A DNA stretch of 27,159 nucleotides, taken from a virus. The DNA lies in the IMG/VR virus record IMGVR_UViG_3300047510_003064, positions 1-27,159 of that record. One strand, written 5' to 3'. The position numbers and the translations under genes were made by a program. Under the pieces are notes generated by a model, which was not told where the DNA came from, searched no databases, and saw nothing but the letters and a program-made list of their open reading frames with translations. The number at the start of each line of letters is the position of its first letter. Position 1 is the stretch's first letter. Shown here piece by piece: positions 12,166 through 17,922 of the stretch.

Positions 12166-12409
12166 AAGATGGAAAAATGGAGTTGAGGTCTTGAACAGCT
12201 TGGATCACCAAGTCATTTGTCCAAGGGGGATTGTCGTAACTATCACCAGACAAGGAGGGCAAGTCAAGGAAACCTACCTCAGCAGTAAACAATTTAATTA
12301 GTTTTTTTGCTGGGATATCAATGATACGAAGAACTTTGATTGAAGACAGTTGCTTAGTCTGTCCTCTTTGATCTGTAAATGTTTTTGGTTGGGAAAAGAT
12401 AACGGTCAT
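12119..12409 (-). CDS. unknown protein, 96 aa
   Basis: The product starts MTVIFSQPKTFTDQRGQTKQ, then LSSIKVLRIIDIPAKKLIKL and an acidic, proline-rich C-terminal half with a DLNSIFPSSPPVQND stretch. No TM segment or known motif is seen. It is the last gene of the minus-strand chain from the AT-hook gene, 8 bp after the 50-aa gene, with no Shine-Dalgarno sequence. Confidence 0.55.
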   Translation of the reverse strand: MTVIFSQPKTFTDQRGQTKQLSSIKVLRIIDIPAKKLIKLFTAEVGFLDLPSLSGDSYDNPPWTNDLVIQAVQDLNSIFPSSPPVQNDILSSLTNQ

Positions 12410-12417
12410 AGAAATAT

Positions 12418-12570
12418 TTACACACTTTCCGCATCCTGCTCTGCGAACTCAAACGCAGTGGCATCGCCATAGTGGGCGCAATCAGAAAGATACTTCAGTA
12501 AGATATTGTACGCCTCTTCCTCAGAGGACGCTACGATATTATCAATGAACTTGATATTAAATGTTTTCAC
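12418..12570 (-). CDS. small protein, 50 aa, GTG start
   Basis: GTG at 12570 overlaps the stop of the upstream 56-aa gene (GTGA) and the frame ends TAA at 12418-12420. The product reads (M)KTFNIKFIDNIVASSEEEAY, then NILLKYLSDCAHYGDATAF and an acidic tail. The strand followed by an E-rich helix resembles other small phage proteins that modify a beta-alpha domain. The overlap and codon use support translation; the function is unknown. Confidence 0.6.
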   Translation of the reverse strand: MKTFNIKFIDNIVASSEEEAYNILLKYLSDCAHYGDATAFEFAEQDAESV

Positions 12571-12737
12571 GCGACTTCAAACGGCAGTTCAGTTTGGTAC
12601 TCAGTCCACTTGACCTCTGCACTATCCTTGTCTGCATTGTCCAAGTCAAGATCAATGATCTCCAGTTCGATGTCAACGTTAGAGCGCGCACCTTGAATGG
12701 CGCCGCCTTCAATCCAGATAGCAATTTTGTTTTTCAT
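12567..12737 (-). CDS. conserved small phage protein, 56 aa
   Basis: ATG at 12737 to TGA at 12567. The product begins MKNKIAIWIEGGAIQGARSN, followed by VDIELEIIDLD and an acidic stretch ending LPFEVA. The pattern K-I-A-(I/V)-W-I-E-G-G, then R-S-N, then an acidic D-N block is known from small uncharacterised proteins of many phages. Both ends overlap neighbours by 4 bases (ATGA and GTGA), so it is inside a coupled chain. Confidence 0.68.
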   Translation of the reverse strand: MKNKIAIWIEGGAIQGARSNVDIELEIIDLDLDNADKDSAEVKWTEYQTELPFEVA

Positions 12738-12811
12738 ATTAAATGGTGGGCCACCACTACCGCAGGTTGCCCAGTCTCGACTTTAAGGTCAGGCTGTTTT
12801 GGTGTCTGCAT
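12734..12811 (-). CDS. 25-aa micro-ORF with ETGQPA motif
   Basis: ATG at 12811 directly follows the stop of the 36-aa micro-ORF (TAAATG), and its stop TGA overlaps the next ATG. The product is MQTPKQPDLKVETGQPAVVV followed by AHHLI. The block ETGQPAVVVA is almost the same as ETGQPAAVVA in the 36-aa neighbour. The perfect start/stop linkage on both sides supports real translation, either as a product or as a coupling device. Confidence 0.5.
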   Translation of the reverse strand: MQTPKQPDLKVETGQPAVVVAHHLI

Positions 12812-12905
12812 TTACCATTCACTTAGCCGTTTCGAGCTGCAGAGTTTGGCTCCTGACTTACAAGTAAATAATTGGGCCACCACTGCCGCAGGTTGCCCAG
12901 TCTCG
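12748..12905. repeat. 32-bp direct repeat pair inside the micro-ORFs
   Basis: A 32-bp sequence starting GGGCCACCACTACCGCAGG (12748-12779) recurs at 12874-12905 with a single difference. Both copies are read in the same frame as the ETGQPA(A/V)VVA motif of the two micro-ORFs. Confidence 0.8.
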
Positions 12906-12922
12906 GTATGAATAAACAACAT
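12812..12922 (-). CDS. 36-aa micro-ORF with ETGQPA motif
   Basis: ATG at 12922 overlaps the stop of the RuvB-like gene (TGATG) and the frame ends TAA at 12812, immediately before the next ATG. The product starts MLFIHTETGQPAAVVAQLFT and ends with a basic, two-cysteine tail. It fills the stretch between the AAA+ gene and the conserved 56-aa gene with coupled junctions on both sides. Function unknown; it is a duplicate partner of the 25-aa ORF. Confidence 0.5.
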   Translation of the reverse strand: MLFIHTETGQPAAVVAQLFTCKSGAKLCSSKRLSEW

Positions 12923-13851
12923 CAACTCCTGACAACTTCAAGCACTTTCGCGCCTGCCACCGTGAGCTTGCGCGTCCCTTCAATCTTCATGAAACCCTTT
13001 TGGAGTAGGAAGATTTCGGAATCGCGCTGGAGCGAGGAACGGCTCATGCCAGTGATAGCACTGAGCATATTGAGCGAGCAGTCGCCACGATCCTTGAGCG
13101 CACGGAGAATCTGAATTTCGGTATTGTTAAGTCCAGCGGGGTTAATGCCGATCTTGCTGCACAGGTCATCCCACTCCTTACAACCAAAATTTTTGTTTGC
13201 TTTGGTGTCGCAGTACATCTCGATCTGCTTTGCACGCTGAACAGACGAGCGGGCATTGCCACGAACGGTAGTTGCGACTCGCTCCAGAGCTTCGCCCTTG
13301 AAGGAAACATCAGGAAGAATCTTTTGGATAATCTTGCCAACGTCACCGTGAGAATAGGTCTGGAAGTCGATGTGAGTCAGGCGGTCCTTGAGCGGGCCAA
13401 AGAGCTTGTCAGCTTCAGTAGTCGCAAGCATAAACGTCTGCTTCTTGAAGTTGAACTCATACAGCCCATCGCGCCAGCTTACCTGCTTAACGTCCGTCCT
13501 CTCAGTATTGAAAGCAGTGAGGAGTACAGTCATCAAGTCCTTGGGGAGCGCATGGCACTCGTCGAGCAACACGGTGATCTCGTTGCCTTGAATGACAGGG
13601 GCGAACACCTGTTCAAAGAACACTTGAGCATTCTTAATCGTACCGCAGTTGATTTCGAGGAAAGCCTTGGGCGCGCCGTCCGCAGCCTTGATGCCGCGAG
13701 CGGTCTCCTTGGCGAACTCGGTCTTACCCATACCCTTGGCACCCGTCAGCAACAGGAAGGGAAAACGCTTGGTCTTCTCATGAGCGTCGAGATAGAAGTT
13801 GAGCTTCTTCTTGACATCATCCTGACCAACTAGTTCAGCAAAACGATTCAT
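12922..13851 (-). CDS. RuvB-like AAA+ ATPase
   Basis: This 309-residue protein has a RuvB-type layout: Walker A GAKGMGKT (37-44), Walker B LLDECHAL (95-102), sensor 1 LATTEAD (142-148), and an LKDRL segment with Arg157 as the likely arginine finger. A C-terminal winged helix (GLNNTEIQILRALKD, then SRSSLQRDSEIFLLQKGFM) matches the RuvB C-domain. RuvB drives Holliday-junction branch migration with RuvA. No ruvA is seen here, so it may use host RuvA, work in phage recombination or replication, or be a more general clamp-loader-like ATPase. It follows the AT-hook gene by 12 bp. Confidence 0.78.
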   Translation of the reverse strand: MNRFAELVGQDDVKKKLNFYLDAHEKTKRFPFLLLTGAKGMGKTEFAKETARGIKAADGAPKAFLEINCGTIKNAQVFFEQVFAPVIQGNEITVLLDECHALPKDLMTVLLTAFNTERTDVKQVSWRDGLYEFNFKKQTFMLATTEADKLFGPLKDRLTHIDFQTYSHGDVGKIIQKILPDVSFKGEALERVATTVRGNARSSVQRAKQIEMYCDTKANKNFGCKEWDDLCSKIGINPAGLNNTEIQILRALKDRGDCSLNMLSAITGMSRSSLQRDSEIFLLQKGFMKIEGTRKLTVAGAKVLEVVRS

Positions 13852-13863
13852 GGTAATGTGTGA

Positions 13864-14109
13864 TTAGAGCTTGGTGATCTTGAACTCCACCTTGGGGGAA
13901 GAGTCGGTGTCGTTGACTTCGCTGATTGAACGGGAGATCGGCTGGATAGCAAGCCCCATCTTCTGGAGCCAGACGCGCGACACAGGGATCGCGCTCTTGG
14001 TGCCAACGAACTGATCGAGGTCAGCGAGGCTGACATTGACAAAGGAGGTGGACCCAGCAGGGCGTCCGCGTCCGCGCTTAACAATCGTAGCAGTGGTGGT
14101 CTGATTCAT
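13864..14109 (-). CDS. AT-hook protein, 82 aa
   Basis: The start was set at the ATG at 14109, which lies 8 bp after a TACAGT box in the recurrent promoter geometry; an ATG further upstream would place the promoter inside the gene. The product starts MNQTTTATIVKRGRGRPAGS. KRGRGRPAG (11-19) is an AT-hook-like minor-groove DNA-binding motif. The rest (SFVNVSLADLDQFVGTKSAI) is a small helical domain. It is probably a DNA-binding partner of the RuvB-like ATPase encoded next (inference from position). Confidence 0.72.
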   Translation of the reverse strand: MNQTTTATIVKRGRGRPAGSTSFVNVSLADLDQFVGTKSAIPVSRVWLQKMGLAIQPISRSISEVNDTDSSPKVEFKITKL

Positions 14110-14117
14110 ACGCGAGC

Positions 14118-14145
14118 ACTGTACCACATTTTTCGCCCCCGTCAA
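14118..14145 (-). promoter_or_regulatory. near-leaderless promoter of the AT-hook/RuvB operon
   Basis: On the minus strand TTGACG (14145-14140), 16 bp, TACAGT (14123-14118), then 8 bp to the ATG at 14109. Confidence 0.68.
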
Positions 14146-14208
14146 GCACCTTGTGCGCTTTTTTTTGAAAAAAAACGAGGCCCAGAGGCGGCGATTTTTA
14201 ATTAATTT

Positions 14209-14469
14209 TTATTCCTTCCAGTACTGGGTTACTTTGCCAGCGGTCGCTGCTCCCATAATCGCAATCAAAAATGTTGACAACCCTACGGGGAACTCCAGCA
14301 GCGCGCCCTTCCAAACGGACAAGATTCCCCATACGGTTATAGGTAGAATCGCACAGAAAAACGTGCATAGTAGCATCTGCAATCTAATTGAAGATAAAAC
14401 GCCGTCGCTTTCTTCTAGGAACTTTAATAGAGTTTTCATGCGGGCATTATTTGGCGCACTCTCATTCAC
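14209..14469 (-). CDS. two-TM small membrane protein, holin-like
   Basis: The frame can start with GTG at 14469 (overlapping the upstream stop as GTGA) or ATG at 14439 (MKTLLKFLEES). A short charged head is followed by two hydrophobic segments (core LLCTFFCAILPITVWGI, then LSTFLIAIMGAATAG) and a polar end VTQYWKE. Size and topology fit class II holins or similar phage membrane proteins. It lies directly after a candidate unimolecular spanin, which strengthens the lysis reading, but holins are too variable to be sure. Confidence 0.55.
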   Translation of the reverse strand: MNESAPNNARMKTLLKFLEESDGVLSSIRLQMLLCTFFCAILPITVWGILSVWKGALLEFPVGLSTFLIAIMGAATAGKVTQYWKE

Positions 14470-14993
14470 TTTTTAATGTTTTTCTTATAGAAGTAGAAAA
14501 GAGTTATGTATGCGGCTGCAAATAAAAGTACGAAGATTAAAATTGAATAAAAATTAATAGCCTCGCCCTCTTTTTTTTGCGGCTCGGAGGGGATCTCAAT
14601 CAGTTGAAGCGGGATTACCGTGGGCTTATTTGGCTCAGGTTGATTCACGTTTGGTTCTTTTTCTTTTATATTTAGCCCAGACTCATTCGTGTTTGGCCCT
14701 AAGAGCTTATTTAGAGCATCTTGATTCGTGTTTGTTGCTATTAAACGCAAATCACTTTCACTTACTATGAAATATTTTGTATTTTTCCCTGACCCGGATA
14801 ACACTTTGGGCTCATTAATTGTATTTTTCCCTAGCCCGGATAACACTTTATCGCCCTTTTCGCTCACAGTCTTGACCGCATTATTTGGCTCAGGACGAAC
14901 AAAGATGGGCGCATTCTTGTTAGTATTAACCCCTGTATTTGTACCACATCCACTCAATATTGCAAGAGAAAATGGGAGAAAAAGTTTATACAT
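14466..14993 (-). CDS. candidate unimolecular spanin (lipoprotein with C-terminal TM)
   Basis: The 175-residue product has an N-terminal lipoprotein signal ending LSGC (lipobox, Cys16) and a C-terminal TM segment (about 148-168, core ILIFVLLFAAAYITLF) with a basic cytoplasmic end. The 130-residue stretch between is polar, with many N, P and K and two KVLSGxGKNT repeats (49-58 and 63-72). An outer-membrane lipid anchor plus an inner-membrane anchor in one chain is the layout of unimolecular spanins such as T1 gp11, which join the two membranes at lysis. It is somewhat longer than T1 gp11. The adjacent small membrane protein could be the holin. Confidence 0.62.
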   Translation of the reverse strand: MYKLFLPFSLAILSGCGTNTGVNTNKNAPIFVRPEPNNAVKTVSEKGDKVLSGLGKNTINEPKVLSGSGKNTKYFIVSESDLRLIATNTNQDALNKLLGPNTNESGLNIKEKEPNVNQPEPNKPTVIPLQLIEIPSEPQKKEGEAINFYSILIFVLLFAAAYITLFYFYKKNIKK

Positions 14994-15213
14994 TTCGAGT
15001 ATTATTTTTGATTGTTTTCTTGACTAATTTCGCTACGTATGCTGCGGAAACAACATCATTTCCAGCTTTCAAAACGCTTGATGTGCAATGGTTTACGAAG
15101 CCAACGAACGTTATCACGCCAGTGGTAACGCCCGCGATCACACCCACAGGAACAATCAAAAGAAAAAAGATCAAAAGGGCTACGGAATAGTTAGCAATCT
15201 TATAGAGTAGCAT
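14986..15213 (-). CDS. membrane protein with long hydrophobic segment, 75 aa
   Basis: ATG at 15213 (MLLYKIANYSVALLIFFLLI) was chosen over an upstream frame extension because it starts the first TM segment. Residues about 8-42 are hydrophobic and could make two closely spaced helices (VALLIFFLLIVPVGV, then GVTTGVITFVGFV). A basic C-terminus ends with KLVKKTIKNNTR. It overlaps the spanin-like gene by 8 bases. Function unknown; a lysis-cassette role is possible. Confidence 0.5.
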   Translation of the reverse strand: MLLYKIANYSVALLIFFLLIVPVGVIAGVTTGVITFVGFVNHCTSSVLKAGNDVVSAAYVAKLVKKTIKNNTRNV

Positions 15214-15247
15214 AGAACGTGAATAAAAAATCGAGACTGAATTTAAA

Positions 15248-15457
15248 TTAATAAAAAATAGAATGGTGCAGATACGTACCAAATACCCCAATTCTAACTA
15301 CCTCACTATTATCCTTATATCTTTTCTCTATATTATGTAAGTGTATTTGATTCATATTTTGTTCTTTATCAGGGGGGTGGTTAGAAGGGGGTAAATTGAT
15401 GTCGGGAAGAGGGTTAGTCAAGGCTTTAGCTCTTCTTATTTTCTGGGGGTAAAACAC
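15248..15457 (-). CDS. possible small protein, 69 aa
   Basis: The frame starts at 15457, inside the end of the TM/coiled-coil gene, and runs 69 codons (MFYPQKIRRAKALTNPLPDI). It is proline-rich in the middle with a basic, His-containing second half. An internal ATG (MNQIHLHN...) would give a 35-residue version. Composition is not strongly coding, so this could be a chance frame in the gap between two membrane-protein genes. Confidence 0.3.
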   Translation of the reverse strand: MFYPQKIRRAKALTNPLPDINLPPSNHPPDKEQNMNQIHLHNIEKRYKDNSEVVRIGVFGTYLHHSIFY

Positions 15458-15722
15458 TCTCTCTCTTTAGTGTTCCCTTAACATTCTTGGGGAATGGTTT
15501 ACGCTTACTTGACAACTCTTTTGGCTTATCTAACCCAGCGTACTTCTTAGACTTACGTAATTTCTCGCTCATTCTTTCAGCTTCTTCGTGAGCTAGTTCC
15601 TCTTCTCTCTTTTTCTGAATTCTATTCATTTCTGTAACATCTTGAATTATATTATAGATTGTATAGATTGCGACCAAAGTTATCAGTCCTCCGAATACCC
15701 ATTGTATAGTGCCGTTATTCAT
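15426..15722 (-). CDS. TM plus coiled-coil protein, 98 aa
   Basis: The product starts MNNGTIQWVFGGLITLVAIY with one TM segment (about 7-25), followed by a highly charged helix (RIQKKREEELAHEEAERMSE, about 34-60) typical of a coiled coil, and a basic tail rich in K and P. An N-terminal TM with a following coiled coil resembles inner-membrane spanin (Rz-like) subunits or virion-linked anchors. It stands at the head of the membrane-gene group, with no clear promoter of the recurrent type. Confidence 0.6.
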   Translation of the reverse strand: MNNGTIQWVFGGLITLVAIYTIYNIIQDVTEMNRIQKKREEELAHEEAERMSEKLRKSKKYAGLDKPKELSSKRKPFPKNVKGTLKRESVLPPENKKS

Positions 15723-15857
15723 TAGATTGCCCGTGTTTTTTCTGTGAAATTTTGTGTTGTTTTTTAGCCCGATTTCTTCGTCGTTTTATTCCGCTCAACG
15801 AATTTGACCCTAAATTTAATTACATTAAAACGCCCCCGAATCTCCCATTATCTTTAT

Positions 15858-15903
15858 AAAAGAAGAGCCCCCAAATTACCTTTTAATTGAATAACTTGGG
15901 GGC
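15858..15903 (-). terminator. terminator of the 17844-15929 minus-strand group
   Basis: In the minus direction GCCCCCAA (15903-15896) pairs with TTGGGGGC (15874-15867), followed by TCTTCTTTT. The stem could act in both directions. The rest of 15723-15928 is AT-rich and shows no gene. Confidence 0.7.
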
Positions 15904-15928
15904 AGCGGTTTTAATGTTTAATTACCCG

Positions 15929-16246
15929 TTACTTCTTCTTTTTCTCTTGAATGCTCCCAGAAGCCCCAGCCTCTTCAGTTTTCTGTTCCTTTGGCAAACG
16001 AGTTGCAATAATTGCAAGGCTCTGTCTGATGATCTCATATTCCTCTAAAGACAAGGCAACTCTATTGTAAAGGGTCACAATGTTAGTTAGAGCAACTTGA
16101 GGAGTCATCTCAGAATTCGTTTCTGATAGCCCAAGTAAGCTGGAAAGAACAGAGATCGACTCTCTGACGGCTTCGTGGTTCTCTGGGGTCAGTCTTGCCT
16201 GACGGTGGAGGTCTCTTAGGTTTGCTATGATTGTTTCTGGATTCAT
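15929..16246 (-). CDS. helical protein with internal duplication, 105 aa
   Basis: The product consists of two similar blocks of about 35 residues: NLRDLHRQARLTPENHEAVR (9-28) and NIVTLYNRVALSLEEYEIIR (55-74). Each is followed by an S-(I/L)-x-(V/I)-L/I-x-x-x-L pattern, and a lysine-rich tail EKKKK closes the protein. It is probably a helical-repeat domain made by tandem duplication. The stop lies just before the terminator at 15858. The start overlaps the beta-helix gene by 4 bases (ATGA-type). Function unknown. Confidence 0.65.
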   Translation of the reverse strand: MNPETIIANLRDLHRQARLTPENHEAVRESISVLSSLLGLSETNSEMTPQVALTNIVTLYNRVALSLEEYEIIRQSLAIIATRLPKEQKTEEAGASGSIQEKKKK

Positions 16247-16779
16247 TTGTTACGGTTAATTTGCCAACGGCGAAACAGGAAGTAAGGATACCAAATAAAC
16301 TTTGGAACTTTAATGATCTTGACGTTCTGATTGCCTAGCACTTTTGGAACTTCACCATCCCAAACGCGAATGTCAACCTTTTCGCCAGTGATTATTGTGA
16401 CATTTTCGACAATTCCATTTCTAGTAGGTGGGCGCCCCGGATACCAATAGTTATCGAATTGACCAATCTCAATTGTGTATTCGGCGCCCTTTCTAGAGAA
16501 TAAAATGTTTTTTAAATGCCACCCATCAATGCTTCCTTTGATTGTAATGCCGTTTTCTAGTGGGTAGAGATTAAGATTCTCGAAAAGATAATTCGATCCT
16601 CTTACGGCATCGATACAGTCCTCTTTGCCCCCACTTACGCTAATGCTTGTTACTGTGACGTTTGTGCAATCAGAAAACTTCAGAACGTCGTCGTAAATGG
16701 AAGCCACGCTAGGCGGCTCCCAAGTATCGACAACAAGATTGTTTTCCTTTACGTAAGATTTGTAGTTGTAGTCGGCCAT
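16243..16779 (-). CDS. small right-handed beta-helix-like protein, 178 aa
   Basis: The product has repeated short strands with the pectate-lyase rhythm: FSDCTNVTVTSISVSGGKED, then SNYLFENLNLYPLENGITIK, then WHLKNILFSRKGAEYTIEIG and VENVTIITGEKVDIRV. N- and I/V-rich turns recur about every 22-25 residues. Such folds are used by phage tailspikes and polysaccharide-binding proteins. There is no signal peptide, so it could be a virion receptor-binding or structural protein. The C-terminus is aromatic and basic (FIWYPYFLFRRWQ). Catalytic residues cannot be assigned. Confidence 0.6.
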   Translation of the reverse strand: MADYNYKSYVKENNLVVDTWEPPSVASIYDDVLKFSDCTNVTVTSISVSGGKEDCIDAVRGSNYLFENLNLYPLENGITIKGSIDGWHLKNILFSRKGAEYTIEIGQFDNYWYPGRPPTRNGIVENVTIITGEKVDIRVWDGEVPKVLGNQNVKIIKVPKFIWYPYFLFRRWQINRNK

Positions 16780-16782
16780 GAA

Positions 16783-17115
16783 TTAAGGGACCGAGATGCG
16801 AATAACAACGTTGGAAGGAGCGACAGGGGGAGGATTAACAGTAACAGTAATAGTATTGCTCTCGGCTGAACCAAGAGAATTGGTAACGACAAGCTTATAA
16901 ACTCCAGAGTTTGCGGTTGTTGCAGAAGCTACAACATAAGTTGCGCTCGTTGCACCAGAGATGGCGACATTATCCTTGTACCAAGCATAAGTGAAGGGCA
17001 AAGTGCCTTCTGCTGTGCTTGTCATTGTGAACTGCTGACCTGTGTTTACTGACTGGGTAGTCTGCCCGAAAACAGAACCGGCGAGAAGAACGAATGCGAG
17101 TAATAGCTTTTTCAT
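16783..17115 (-). CDS. secreted Ig-like domain protein, 110 aa
   Basis: Residues 1-18 (MKKLLLAFVLLAGSVFGQ) form a clean Sec signal peptide. Residues about 22-95 form one Ig-like domain with the marks Y-A-W-Y-K-D (45-50), ISGATSATYVV and GVYKLVVTNSLGS. The tail is rich in P and V. Exposed Ig modules with this consensus are very common in Verrucomicrobiota exoproteins, which makes host capture or mimicry plausible. In phages such domains often bind cell-surface carbohydrates. It lies 4 bp from the beta-helix gene, which supports a shared surface-related role (inference). Confidence 0.75.
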   Translation of the reverse strand: MKKLLLAFVLLAGSVFGQTTQSVNTGQQFTMTSTAEGTLPFTYAWYKDNVAISGATSATYVVASATTANSGVYKLVVTNSLGSAESNTITVTVNPPPVAPSNVVIRISVP

Positions 17116-17156
17116 TGTTTTATGATAAGAGAAATTCCAACATTTTTCTAGAATTT

Positions 17157-17372
17157 TTAGCTTTCTCCAATAAGAGAAATAGTTTCATTAATCTCTCTGC
17201 GAATCTCAGAGAGTTCTTGCTCATAGGAACCATCCTTGGCAGTGCCATACTTGAGAAGATTTCGCAGCCGGTTATCTATCTCATACAGCGCGCACCAAGC
17301 TGCGCCAGCATGAACGGCACGAAGATGCTCTGCCCGATCTTCCGGTAAATTAAATTCTAGGGTGGCTTTCAT
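17157..17372 (-). CDS. conserved small phage protein, 71 aa
   Basis: The product starts MKATLEFNLPEDRAEHLRAV, followed by HAGAAWCALYEIDNRLRNLL and a helical end. The block K-A-T-L-x-F-N-L-P-E-D, then H-A-x-x-x-x-C-A-L-x-E-(I/L)-D, then R-N/G-L/Q-L/I-K-Y is shared by small conserved proteins of many tailed phages. No function is known. It is tightly packed (2 bp) after the 83-aa gene. Confidence 0.75.
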   Translation of the reverse strand: MKATLEFNLPEDRAEHLRAVHAGAAWCALYEIDNRLRNLLKYGTAKDGSYEQELSEIRREINETISLIGES

Positions 17373-17374
17373 TT

Positions 17375-17626
17375 TTATTTGTTTAAAACAATGCGGTCGA
17401 TGTCTTTTTTGATCCAGTCTGGCAAGCAGCTTGGGATGAATCCATGGTCAATTTGTTTTTGATGCAAAAGAATTACAGTTGCACCGAGATAAGCAAGCGA
17501 ACGAACTGTTTCTGGAGCTAAGGTATAACTGCTGTCATTTGCGAAAGTACAAAGACAGCCAACATCATCATTTAGCTCAGAAAACATAATGAGATTATCA
17601 TTGAGGTGATATTTATCGCATCCCAT
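17375..17626 (-). CDS. unknown protein, 83 aa
   Basis: The product starts MGCDKYHLNDNLIMFSELND, with cysteines in GCLCTF, a hydrophobic stretch SLAYLGATVILLHQ (about 43-56) and a C-terminal PDWIKKDIDRIV. It has a folded, mixed alpha/beta look but no recognisable motif. It lies 2 bp from both neighbours in the minus-strand chain. Confidence 0.55.
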   Translation of the reverse strand: MGCDKYHLNDNLIMFSELNDDVGCLCTFANDSSYTLAPETVRSLAYLGATVILLHQKQIDHGFIPSCLPDWIKKDIDRIVLNK

Positions 17627-17628
17627 AA

Positions 17629-17844
17629 TTAATTGTATCTTTTATAATCGGGCCAATTGAATGACTCTTCCAGAAAAAAAGACAAGCTATTATAAAATTT
17701 GTTTTCGTTTTCAATGTCCATACTAATGTTAGAACAAGCCATCTCTTTCATAAGAGCAAGCTTCATTCGTGTCACATCTTCCATATGGACTTCCCTGTTA
17801 GTCTCTGGTTTAAAGATAGGTTGATTTGTAATTGAATGATTCAT
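17629..17844 (-). CDS. unknown protein, 71 aa
   Basis: The product starts MNHSITNQPIFKPETNREVH and has a helical middle (MEDVTRMKLALMKEMACSNI) and an aromatic C-terminus. It begins 25 bp after the 3' end of the tRNA-Leu gene, without an obvious promoter, so the tRNA precursor and this gene probably share a transcript. Family not recognised. Confidence 0.55.
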   Translation of the reverse strand: MNHSITNQPIFKPETNREVHMEDVTRMKLALMKEMACSNISMDIENENKFYNSLSFFLEESFNWPDYKRYN

Positions 17845-17922
17845 AAATTGGTGGTGTAAAATTAAAAATTGGTGGAGGTAGAGGGAGTCGAACCCTCAAA
17901 GTTTTTGAAACTAACGGATTTT

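Noticed and set aside
12748-12905. Two 32-bp repeats looking like a minimal CRISPR or tandem riboswitch
   Set aside because: Only two copies with a 94-bp gap, and both are read in frame in two chained micro-ORFs, which explains them better.
13324-13833. Plus-strand 169-aa frame
   Set aside because: It is antisense to the RuvB-like gene, which has all AAA+ motifs.
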